From NCBI GenBank assembly GCA_964587815.1, contig CAZPMH010000001.1, forward strand, positions 186,001 to 250,000: a DNA stretch of 64,000 bases, read 5' to 3'. The number at the start of each line of letters is the position of its first letter. Position 1 is the stretch's first letter. The notes below the pieces were generated by a model that saw nothing but the letters and a program-made list of their open reading frames with translations, was not told the origin of the DNA and ran no database searches. A program made the translations under genes and the position numbers. Below, piece after piece: positions 43,320 through 50,844 of the stretch. The DNA comes from UBA1672 sp964587815 (GTDB lineage Bacteria; Pseudomonadota; Alphaproteobacteria; Micavibrionales; Micavibrionaceae).

Positions 43320-43988
43320 CTAGAATTTATAGATATCTAATTCTGTCGGGCCTTCTACTTCCAAAGCGTCTTTTTCATCCATGCTTCTGTAGTGGCCGTA
43401 TCTGTAACGATCGCGTAATGGTTCAAAGCTGACTGACTTTACAATGCTTAAGAATGTCGGGCGCCATTTGCTGTAAACACTCTCTTCCGCAGAACAATCA
43501 ACAACGAACAGGTGGTCGTGATAAAGAGTTGCGAACATCAAGCCACGTTTACGGACGATGGCGCCTTCGGCTGTGTCGAATGTTACTTCGGCCATTGTTG
43601 CGTGCCCTTGGCCTAAACCTGAGTTATCTTTGAAAGCATCGATGTTTACGTTGTCGTACTCACCGACATAATTGTCCCAGAATTTGCGGCTAAAGGCTAA
43701 TCTTTGTATTTCATCGTCGAACTGGCTAGGGAAAATAACGAAACGTCTGTCTTGACGAACACGTACGCGGCAGGTTGCAAATTCGAACTTTCCCGGACCT
43801 GCGATTGTAATTTTATCATCTGGCTTTTGATTTGTGATAACTTTCCATGTGTCAGGAAAGGTTACGGTGAACCCGCCCTCATCGCTTTCAACGTGAAAGA
43901 CTTCTGCCTGTGCGGGTGTGAAACTCACCCCAAGAATGAAAGCACATGTTACCGCGCCAAACAAAAATGATTTGATTGAAAACTTCAT
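43320..43988 (-). CDS. Exported protein of unknown function
   Basis: 222 residues from the ATG at 43988, chosen over an upstream in-frame start because it begins a standard signal peptide ('MKFSIKSFLFGAVTCAFILGVSFTPAQA') with CAGAG nearby. The mature part starts 'EVFHVESDEGGFTVTFPDTWKVI', and ends in a domain with 'FATLYHDHLFVVDCSAEESVYSKWRPTFLSIVKSVSF', a pattern reminiscent of small PsbP- or DUF1795-like folds. Two cysteines (in FATCRV and VVDCSA) may pair. No named family is recognised. It has its own terminator and lies downstream of trpS by about 195 bases. Confidence 0.78.
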   Translation of the reverse strand: MKFSIKSFLFGAVTCAFILGVSFTPAQAEVFHVESDEGGFTVTFPDTWKVITNQKPDDKITIAGPGKFEFATCRVRVRQDRRFVIFPSQFDDEIQRLAFSRKFWDNYVGEYDNVNIDAFKDNSGLGQGHATMAEVTFDTAEGAIVRKRGLMFATLYHDHLFVVDCSAEESVYSKWRPTFLSIVKSVSFEPLRDRYRYGHYRSMDEKDALEVEGPTELDIYKF

Positions 43989-44183
43989 ATTACTCTGCCC
44001 TAGTTTTTTCGTCGTGTTGTTGGTTTTACTCACTCGTATTATTTATATAATTAAAACGTTAAGATACTGTTTGATTAATGTTTTAAAGTATAAATTACGC
44101 TTGCTATTGTGCTCTTTTCATAAAAAAAATGCAAACACCTTCTTTAACTATATTTCTTAAACATCAGGCGCGTAATGTTTTTC

Positions 44184-45182
44184 TTAAAGAAAGCCCATTG
44201 CATCTTGTACTTTTTTGAGTGTGTCTTCGGCCACTTCACGCGCGTGAATTTCACCTGTAGCGAGTGATGCGTCAATGTGATCGGGCTCGGCCAGTAAGTC
44301 ATTCAGGCGTTTTGTAATCGGCTCCAGATGGTTGATTGCTACCTCTGCCAGTGCAGGTTTGAACGCGCCGAATTGCTGGCCGGCATATTGTTTTAGGACG
44401 TCTTCTTTTGAACAATCATCAAACGCCGCGTAGAGGGTCACAAGGTTTAGCGCCTCAGGCCTGTCTTTCAATTCATCTAAAGTTTCGGGCAACGGGTCGG
44501 GATCGGTTTTTGCCTTTTTGATTTTCTTGGCAATCATATCGGCGTCATCGGTCAGGTTGATCCGCGTCATATCGGACGGGTCAGATTTGCTCATTTTTGA
44601 TGTACCGTCACGCAAAGACATCACACGGGGTGCGGGCCCTGCAATCATCGGCTCGGGCCGGATCAGTAAATCCGTGTTGTAGCGCGTGTTAAAAGTCGAC
44701 GCCAGATCACGGGTCAGCTCAAGGTGCTGTTTTTGGTCCTCGCCTACAGGGACGTGTGTCGCATTGTATACTAAGATATCCGCGGCCATGAGCACGGGAT
44801 AGGCAAACAAGCCGAGCCCCGCGCGTTCTTTATTTTTACCCGCCTTGTCCTTGAACTGAGTCATACGCTCAAGCTTGCCCATTTGCGCCATGGTTGCGAG
44901 CAACCACATCAGCTGAGAGTGCTCGGGCACATGAGATTGAACGAACAGAGCAGACTTTTCAGGGTCTATCCCTGCAGCCATGTAGGCCGCGGCAATTTCA
45001 CGTGTGGCTTGGCCTAAGGTTTCGCGGTCATAATCCAGCGTAATGGCGTGCAGGTCGACCACACAGTAGAAGCATTGAGCGTCTTCTTCATCTTGAAAAG
45101 CGACCCAGTTTTTTAGCGCACCCAAGTAATTGCCTATATGGAGTTGGCTGGTTGGTTGCATGCCTGATAAAATTCGTTTCAT
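44184..45182 (-). CDS. trpS: Tryptophanyl-tRNA synthetase
   Basis: A 332-residue class I synthetase. The HIGH-like motif is 'TSQLHIGNYLGALKNW' (H15-I-G-N18) and the KMSKS loop is 'DGTSKMSKSDPSD'. 'DLHAITL' and 'MAADILVYNATHVPVGEDQKQHLELTRDLA' are typical. It charges tRNA-Trp. It follows murJ by five bases. Confidence 0.97.
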   Translation of the reverse strand: MKRILSGMQPTSQLHIGNYLGALKNWVAFQDEEDAQCFYCVVDLHAITLDYDRETLGQATREIAAAYMAAGIDPEKSALFVQSHVPEHSQLMWLLATMAQMGKLERMTQFKDKAGKNKERAGLGLFAYPVLMAADILVYNATHVPVGEDQKQHLELTRDLASTFNTRYNTDLLIRPEPMIAGPAPRVMSLRDGTSKMSKSDPSDMTRINLTDDADMIAKKIKKAKTDPDPLPETLDELKDRPEALNLVTLYAAFDDCSKEDVLKQYAGQQFGAFKPALAEVAINHLEPITKRLNDLLAEPDHIDASLATGEIHAREVAEDTLKKVQDAMGFL

Positions 45183-45187
45183 TGATT

Positions 45188-46738
45188 TTACGCTTTCTTA
45201 TTCAATAAATATTTCTTTACATCGTTTCGTTTTACTGCGCCTGTTCCCAAAACAGACGCGCCATAAACAATTATTCCGCCGCAGACTATACTGCCCAGCG
45301 CGATAATTTGGATAAATGCCGTGCCCTCGAAAGTTGCGCCTTTCAAAAGCGCGCTGAGTATAAACACTGCTGCGCCCATGATGCAAGATGACAGCACGAT
45401 CTTCGGGATGTTTTGAATAAACTTCTCATCGAAGTGCGCAGACGGATGATCTTTGAGCGCGCTCACGTGCATGTAAAATTGAAGCCATCCTGTTAAGCCC
45501 GTTGCCAGTGCAATGCCGACAACGCCGATAAATTGGATGAGTAGTATGCTGAGTGCGATATTCGCGATGGTGGCGATGATGGAGATTTTTACAGGCGTTT
45601 TGGTGTCTTCTCTCGCCCAGTGCGCGGTTGAAAACACCTTTATAGCAACATATGCAGGGAGGCCAATGGCGTATGCCTGCAATACACTCGCGGTTACCGC
45701 GCTGTCTTCGGCGGTGAATGCTCCGCGTTCGAATAGTACGGTTATTAATGTTAGCGGCATAACAGCGAGCGCGATGGCGGCAGGAAGCGCGAGGAGCAGG
45801 CAATATTCCAGCGCGCGGTTGAATAAATGCGTGGCCTCTGCGCTGTCAGTTTTCGTCATTGCACGGGAAAGCATCGGCAAAAGCGCGGTTCCAACAGCTA
45901 TTCCAACAACGCCCAACGGTAATTGATTGAGGCGATCAGCGTAGTATAGATAGGAAATTGCGCCGCCCTGTAGCATGGATGCGAGAATGAGATCGGCAAA
46001 CAGATTGATATGGATTACGCCTGCGCCGATGACTGCAGGTCCCATCAAGCGAAAGACCTTTTTCATGTCTGCGTTTAGCTTTGGCCGCGTTAGCTTTATT
46101 TTTATGCCTGCGCGTTTTGCACATACCCAGAGGAAAACGAACTGCAGAATGCCTGCAAAAAGCAACCCGTAAGATAAAGCATGCCCGACTGTTTCAAAAT
46201 GTGTGCTGAGCAGGAGAGCCGCAATCAGACTGATATTAAACAGAACAGGTGCGAATGCAAAAGGTGCAAAACGATCAATCGCGTTCATCACACCGCCGAG
46301 TAACGCAGTCAACGACATGAGCAAAAGATACGGAAACGTAATACGAGAAAATTCAACCGCGCGGTCAAATTTATCGGGTTCATCGATGAAGCCCGGGGCG
46401 ATTGCCATGATGACCAACGGCATCGCAAGCAGAGCCAGAAGCGTGAAAACTGATAGCGCCGTTAGCATGACCGCGAATGCATTACTGGCGAACTTATCAG
46501 CCTCAGCTTGGTTTTCGTTTTCGATTTTCTTTGAATAAAGCGGGACAAAGACGATGCTGAATGCGCCCTCTGCAGTGACGCGGCGGAAGAAATTGGGCAG
46601 CTTTAACGCGATAAAAAACGCATCTGCTATCGGCCCTGCCCCTAAATAAGCCGCGGTTAAGATATCACGCACAAACCCAGCGATGCGTGAAAGGCCCGTC
46701 ATTCCGGCAACTGTAACCATAGCTTTTGCTAATTTCAT
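45188..46738 (-). CDS. murJ: Lipid II flippase MurJ
   Basis: A 516-residue MOP-superfamily membrane protein with about 14 hydrophobic segments. The N-terminal 'GLSRIAGFVRDILTAAYLGAGPIADAFFIALKLPNFFRRVTAEGAFSIVFVPLY' is the MurJ/MviN signature, including the conserved Arg in the central cavity. It flips the undecaprenyl-linked peptidoglycan precursor across the inner membrane. It is divergent from ubiE with a 47-base gap. Confidence 0.96.
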   Translation of the reverse strand: MKLAKAMVTVAGMTGLSRIAGFVRDILTAAYLGAGPIADAFFIALKLPNFFRRVTAEGAFSIVFVPLYSKKIENENQAEADKFASNAFAVMLTALSVFTLLALLAMPLVIMAIAPGFIDEPDKFDRAVEFSRITFPYLLLMSLTALLGGVMNAIDRFAPFAFAPVLFNISLIAALLLSTHFETVGHALSYGLLFAGILQFVFLWVCAKRAGIKIKLTRPKLNADMKKVFRLMGPAVIGAGVIHINLFADLILASMLQGGAISYLYYADRLNQLPLGVVGIAVGTALLPMLSRAMTKTDSAEATHLFNRALEYCLLLALPAAIALAVMPLTLITVLFERGAFTAEDSAVTASVLQAYAIGLPAYVAIKVFSTAHWAREDTKTPVKISIIATIANIALSILLIQFIGVVGIALATGLTGWLQFYMHVSALKDHPSAHFDEKFIQNIPKIVLSSCIMGAAVFILSALLKGATFEGTAFIQIIALGSIVCGGIIVYGASVLGTGAVKRNDVKKYLLNKKA

Positions 46739-46785
46739 ATGCTAAGTACTAGCATTATTGAGATGCAAAGACAGGATAAAATCAT

Positions 46786-47556
46786 ATGCAAAACCCTGAA
46801 AAATCATGGTTTGGGGATAAAGAGGTCAGCGCCGAGGAAAAAACCGAAGGCGTAATTGGCGTTTTTGACAGCGTGGCGGATCAGTATGACCTGATGAATG
46901 ATTTTATGAGCGGCGGCATTCACCGCCTTTGGAAAGATCGTTTGATTCGTATGATTCGCCCGCGCGCGATGATCGGTGATCGTCCGATACATTATTTGGA
47001 TGTCGCAGGCGGCACGGGTGATATTGCCTTTCGCATTCGCAACAAAGTAGGAAACAAAGCAAAAATCACGCTTTGTGATTTGAATGATAATATGCTTAGT
47101 GTCGGGCGAGATCGCGCTTACAATAAGGGGTGGCTTAATGATTTCGATTGGGTTACAGGAAACGCCGAATCTTTGCCGTTACAGGATAATAGCGTTGATG
47201 TTTATACGATTGCGTTCGGCCTGCGTAATGTTACCCACATTGATACGGCCTTAGCCGAAGCGTATCGCGTTTTAAGGCCGGGGGGGCGCTTCTTTTGCTT
47301 GGAATTCAGTCAGGTGCGCCCCGCTCCGCTTGCGAAGGCTTATGACGTCTATTCTTACAATGTTATTCCGTTTTTGGGCGAAAAAGTGGCGAAAGACCGC
47401 GATAGTTACCAATATTTGGTTGAAAGTATACGCAAGTTCCCGTCTCAGCGAAAATTAGCCAAGCGCATGGAGAATGCCGGTTTTTCACGTGTAAAATATA
47501 GTAATTTATCGTTCGGTATCGCTGCAATTCATCAAGGATTTAAAGCATCATCCTAA
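46786..47556 (+). CDS. ubiE: Ubiquinone/menaquinone C-methyltransferase UbiE
   Basis: A 256-residue SAM-dependent methyltransferase: 'VAGGTGDIAFRIR' (SAM motif I), 'NAESLPLQDNSVDVYTIAFGLRNVTHIDTALAEAYRVLRPGGRFFCLEFS', 'YDVYSYNVIPFLGEKVAKDRDSYQYLVESIRKFPSQ' and 'FGIAAIHQGFK'. It catalyses the C-methylation of demethylubiquinol. In most alphaproteobacteria ubiB follows; here an alanine-rich exported protein lies in that place. Confidence 0.96.
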   Translation: MQNPEKSWFGDKEVSAEEKTEGVIGVFDSVADQYDLMNDFMSGGIHRLWKDRLIRMIRPRAMIGDRPIHYLDVAGGTGDIAFRIRNKVGNKAKITLCDLNDNMLSVGRDRAYNKGWLNDFDWVTGNAESLPLQDNSVDVYTIAFGLRNVTHIDTALAEAYRVLRPGGRFFCLEFSQVRPAPLAKAYDVYSYNVIPFLGEKVAKDRDSYQYLVESIRKFPSQRKLAKRMENAGFSRVKYSNLSFGIAAIHQGFKASS

Positions 47557-47587
47557 ATATTGCCTGTATTTGTCATTTTGTTTTTAT

Positions 47588-47617
47588 TTGACAGTGACAG
47601 TAAAAAACATGCATTAT
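47588..47617 (+). promoter_or_regulatory. Candidate promoter of the Ala-rich protein gene
   Basis: A consensus -35 TTGACA (47588-47593) is followed after 18 bases by CATTAT (47612-47617), 52 bases before the start codon. It would make the Ala-rich gene independent of ubiE. Confidence 0.45.
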
Positions 47618-47669
47618 TATATGTATATCGAAATTTTCGCCCAATTATGAGGTCAGGAGAGTACCCAAA

Positions 47670-48995
47670 ATGAGCAGCTTTAAAAAATCCGTTATTTTTT
47701 CAACAACCGTTTTGGCCGCAGGTGCCATCGCGATACTCGCATTCCCGAACACATCGAATGCACAAGAGATTATTTCGCGACAAGGCGGGACTTTAACCGT
47801 TAATCCTGACGCTGTTATGGGGCGTTACAATGACTCAGCAGGTACCCGTGTTCCACAGCATCAACAAAGCTTGGACAACGCAGCGGCAACGGCGGCCGGA
47901 GCTAACATACAACCTGCCCCCGGAATAATGGGAAGTTTGTATGGGCAAACTGTAGAAGGGCCAAATCGTTACAATCAGGCACGTGAAAGTGTTCAGGCGA
48001 ATATTCCGAACATTACGAGCGGTATTGCAGCTAATTTACCGACGGAAGCAGAAATCAGAGCGATTGCAGAAGCCGAGATCGCAGCAGGACAAAAACAATC
48101 AGTGGCGGAACGTACGGCACTTATCGAATCAATTCAGCAACCTGCAACGAGCGTTGTTGAGGCCTCTATACAGGCAACGGCAGATAGTGTTGCTGCAGCA
48201 GCCAATGGCGATGCAGCCGGTGTCGCAGGACCTGTCGGGCAAGGTATTCTAGCTGATACAAACATTGTTGAAGAAGTTCGTGCGAACGCAGATGTCGGCG
48301 TCACAATTCAGGCCGTTGATGAAGACGGTAACTTTTATGACGAGGACGGGAATGTTGTCGGTCAGGATGCTGACGCAGGTGCAGCCTTCGGTGCGGCCAG
48401 CCAAGCGGAAGAAGACCGTATAGCAGCGGAACAAGCGGCGGCAGACGCAACAAATGCAGCGAATCAGGCGGCAGCGAATGCAAGCGCGGCTGAGAGCGTT
48501 TCAACTTCGGCAGCGAACCAAGCATCTTTAGATGCAACCGCAGCGGCAGATGCGTCAACAGCGGCAACCACTGCGGCAGCGGAAGCGACTGCGGCACAAG
48601 CGGCGGCGGATTCTGCAGCAGCTCAAGCGGCAGCGGCCCACGCTGACGCAACGGCGGCGCAAGCGACAGGTGATGTTACTCTTGCGGCGGCGGAAGCAGC
48701 GGAAGCGACAGCAGCACAAGCAGCGGCAGATGCAGCGGCAGCGCAGGCGGCACAAGCGGCGGCAGATGCAGCGGCAGCGCAAGCGGCGGCAAACGCAGCA
48801 GCTACGCAAGCGGCACAATCAGCAGCAGCGGCTCAGACAGCCGCAGCGAATGCAGCAGCTGCACAGCAAGCGGCTGCAGATGCAGCGGCAGCACAAGTGG
48901 CAGCACAGCAGGCGGCAGCGGAAGCACAAGCAGAAGCTGAGGCAGCGATTGCAGCAGCCGGCGTTGACTTCGACGCAGAAGCGGCCATTCCATAA
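47670..48995 (+). CDS. Exported alanine-rich helical repeat protein, unknown
   Basis: 441 residues. A signal peptide (cleavage near NTSNA-QE) is followed by about 210 residues of mixed sequence, including a 'DEDGNFYDEDGNVVGQD' acidic repeat that could bind calcium. From about residue 245 to 430 it is almost only Ala, Gln, Asp, Glu, Thr and Ser in a repeating pattern (AADAAAAQAAQ...), predicted to be one long helix. AGGAG precedes the ATG. It occupies the slot of ubiB between ubiE and coaBC. It has its own candidate promoter and a terminator. I cannot assign a function; surface fibre, periplasmic spacer or ice/particle-binding roles are all speculative. The overlapping frames on both strands are low-complexity shadows. 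Confidence 0.85.
   Translation: MSSFKKSVIFSTTVLAAGAIAILAFPNTSNAQEIISRQGGTLTVNPDAVMGRYNDSAGTRVPQHQQSLDNAAATAAGANIQPAPGIMGSLYGQTVEGPNRYNQARESVQANIPNITSGIAANLPTEAEIRAIAEAEIAAGQKQSVAERTALIESIQQPATSVVEASIQATADSVAAAANGDAAGVAGPVGQGILADTNIVEEVRANADVGVTIQAVDEDGNFYDEDGNVVGQDADAGAAFGAASQAEEDRIAAEQAAADATNAANQAAANASAAESVSTSAANQASLDATAAADASTAATTAAAEATAAQAAADSAAAQAAAAHADATAAQATGDVTLAAAEAAEATAAQAAADAAAAQAAQAAADAAAAQAAANAAATQAAQSAAAAQTAAANAAAAQQAAADAAAAQVAAQQAAAEAQAEAEAAIAAAGVDFDAEAAIP
48715..48786 (+). repeat. Tandem 36-bp direct repeat in the Ala-rich gene
   Basis: Two adjacent 36-base units (48715-48750 and 48751-48786) differ at only two positions. Each encodes 12 residues of the A/Q/D helix pattern. The near identity suggests recent duplication or slippage. 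Confidence 0.85.
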
Positions 48996-49023
48996 GCCAG
49001 GCGACTTGTTACTATCTTATTTT

Positions 49024-49057
49024 AAAGCCTCGCTTTTTGCGTGGCTTTTTCTTTTTT
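49024..49057 (+). terminator. Rho-independent terminator after the Ala-rich gene
   Basis: AAAGCC-T-CGC pairs with GCG-T-GGCTTT around a five-T loop, with one T-T mismatch, and is followed by a long T-rich run. It lies 29 bases after the stop codon and just before coaBC. Confidence 0.8.
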
Positions 49058-49086
49058 AGGTTTACAGTTTTTTGAAAAGCGCCATA

Positions 49087-50310
49087 ATGGCAAACATGTT
49101 TGAAAATAAACGTATTTTACTGATCATTTCCGGCGGGATTGCGGCGTATAAAACGCTCGATCTTATTCGCCTGATCAAGAAAAGCGGTGGTGACGTACGC
49201 TGTATTTTAACAAAGGGCGGATCGCAATTTGTGACACCGCTTAGTGTTTCCTCACTTTCAGAAAATAAAGTTTATGGTGATTTGTGGTCTCTCACCGATG
49301 AGGCGGAGATGGGACATATCCGCTTGAGTCGCGAATGCGATCTTGTTCTGGTTTGCCCTGCCACAGCGGATATTATGGCGAAAATGGCGCATGGTCATGC
49401 AGATGATTTGGCATCGACCACCCTGCTCGCCTCTAATAAACCGATTATGATTGCGCCCGCGATGAATCCTGAAATGTGGCATGCGGCGGCTACTCAAGAT
49501 AACCTGGAGCTCCTGAAAAGCCGTGGTGTCCATGTGGTCGGCCCGAATGAAGGTGAGATGGCCTGCGGTGAAACGGGTCTGGGGCGAATGGCCGAGCCCG
49601 AAGAAGTTTTCGACGCGATCAAAGATTTTTTTTTTGAACGCCCGCTAAAGGGGCGAAAGGCTCTGGTGACGAGCGGCCCGACATACGAGGCAATTGACCC
49701 CGTCCGCTTTATCGGAAACCGCTCCTCAGGAAAGCAAGGGCATGCGATTGCCGCGGCGTTGCGCGATGCGGGCGCGGATGTGACCTTGGTGAGCGGCCCA
49801 ACAGCTCTTCCACACGTTCAAGGCGTTCAAACAATTTCGGTACAAAGTGCACGAGAGATGATGGATGCGTGTTTAGAGGCGTTGCCGTGTGATATTGCCA
49901 TTTGCGCCGCAGCAGTGGGCGATTGGAAGCCTCAAGCCTTTTCAGATCAAAAGATGAAAAAGAAAGACGGCGCTGATGACCTTACTCTAAAGATGGTTAA
50001 AAACCCTGATATTCTTCAGGCACTTTCTCAGCATGATAAATTTCGTCCCAATCTGGTTATCGGGTTTGCCGCAGAAACTGAGAAGATGAAAGAGCATGCG
50101 CAGGATAAATTAAAGCGCAAAGGGTGTGACTGGATTATTGCGAATGAGGTTGGAGCGGATGAGAATGGAGCGGAAAAGGCTTTTGGTCGCGACGAGAATC
50201 AAATATATTTCATATCATATGATCATTTTGAACCTTGGGAAAAAGCAAGCAAGCGTGATATTGCGCATGCTTTAACGAAAAAGATAACGGAGCATTTTAA
50301 GCATGACTGA
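49087..50310 (+). CDS. coaBC: Phosphopantothenoylcysteine decarboxylase / synthetase
   Basis: A bifunctional coenzyme A enzyme of 407 residues. The N-terminal CoaC half has 'ISGGIAAYKTLDLIRLI', the active-site His in 'MGHIRLSRECDLVLVCPATADIMAKMAHGHADDLASTTLLA', the 'APAMNPEMW' motif and the substrate-clamp 'GEMACGETGLGRMAEP'. The CoaB half has 'VTSGPTYEAIDPVRFIGNRSSGKQGHAIA' and 'AAVGDWKP...KMKKKDG'. The ATG at 49087 is chosen; a TTG five codons upstream and an ATG at 49096 are alternatives, and none has a strong ribosome-binding site. It overlaps dut by eight bases. Confidence 0.94.
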   Translation: MANMFENKRILLIISGGIAAYKTLDLIRLIKKSGGDVRCILTKGGSQFVTPLSVSSLSENKVYGDLWSLTDEAEMGHIRLSRECDLVLVCPATADIMAKMAHGHADDLASTTLLASNKPIMIAPAMNPEMWHAAATQDNLELLKSRGVHVVGPNEGEMACGETGLGRMAEPEEVFDAIKDFFFERPLKGRKALVTSGPTYEAIDPVRFIGNRSSGKQGHAIAAALRDAGADVTLVSGPTALPHVQGVQTISVQSAREMMDACLEALPCDIAICAAAVGDWKPQAFSDQKMKKKDGADDLTLKMVKNPDILQALSQHDKFRPNLVIGFAAETEKMKEHAQDKLKRKGCDWIIANEVGADENGAEKAFGRDENQIYFISYDHFEPWEKASKRDIAHALTKKITEHFKHD

Positions 50311-50797
50311 TGAGCGACCGGATTTAGACGAATTTATCAATGAAGATGACATTCGGGTTGCGGTAAAGCCGCTGAAAAATGCTGTCGGCCTTAAATTGCC
50401 AAGCTATGCAACGTCGCAATCAGCGGGTATGGATTTAACGGCGGCTTTAGAAGAAGCATTAGAGCTTGGCCCAGGCGAGCGTGCGTTGATACCCACAGGC
50501 TTGTCTATTGCCTTGCCGAAAGGATATGAAGCACAGATTCGTCCGCGTTCGGGTTTGGCGATTAATCACGGTGTGACTGTTTTGAACACACCGGGAACCA
50601 TTGATGCCGATTATCGCGGTGAAATTAAGGTGATTTTGATCAATCACGGACAAGAGCCCTATACCGTTCAGCGCGGTGTGCGCATTGCACAAATGGTTGT
50701 TGAACGATTTAGCCATGTTGACTGGCAGATTGTTAAAGATATCGATGATAACAGCGAGCGTGGTGAGGGCGGTTTCGGCTCTACAGGTACGGAATAA
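50303..50797 (+). CDS. dut: Deoxyuridine triphosphatase (dUTPase)
   Basis: A 164-residue trimeric dUTPase with motifs 'SAGMDLTAAL' (1), 'RPRSGLAINHGVTVLNTPGTIDADYRGEIKVILINHG' (2-3), 'RIAQMVVERF' (4) and the C-terminal 'RGEGGFGSTG' (5). It hydrolyses dUTP to dUMP. An N-terminal extension of about 20 acidic residues is longer than usual. Overlap with coaBC indicates translational coupling. Confidence 0.96.
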   Translation: MTDERPDLDEFINEDDIRVAVKPLKNAVGLKLPSYATSQSAGMDLTAALEEALELGPGERALIPTGLSIALPKGYEAQIRPRSGLAINHGVTVLNTPGTIDADYRGEIKVILINHGQEPYTVQRGVRIAQMVVERFSHVDWQIVKDIDDNSERGEGGFGSTGTE

Positions 50798-50844
50798 AGA
50801 TTCGCTTTTACGTCTTTGAATTTTAAAAGAAAGATAGAGTTACT

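Noticed and set aside
48249..49059. Long frames opposite and offset to the Ala-rich gene (Arg/Gln-rich on plus, Cys/Arg- and Leu/Pro-rich on minus)
   Set aside because: They are shadows of a GCN/GCA-repetitive sequence, which lacks stops in several frames; only the alanine frame has a signal peptide and ribosome-binding site.
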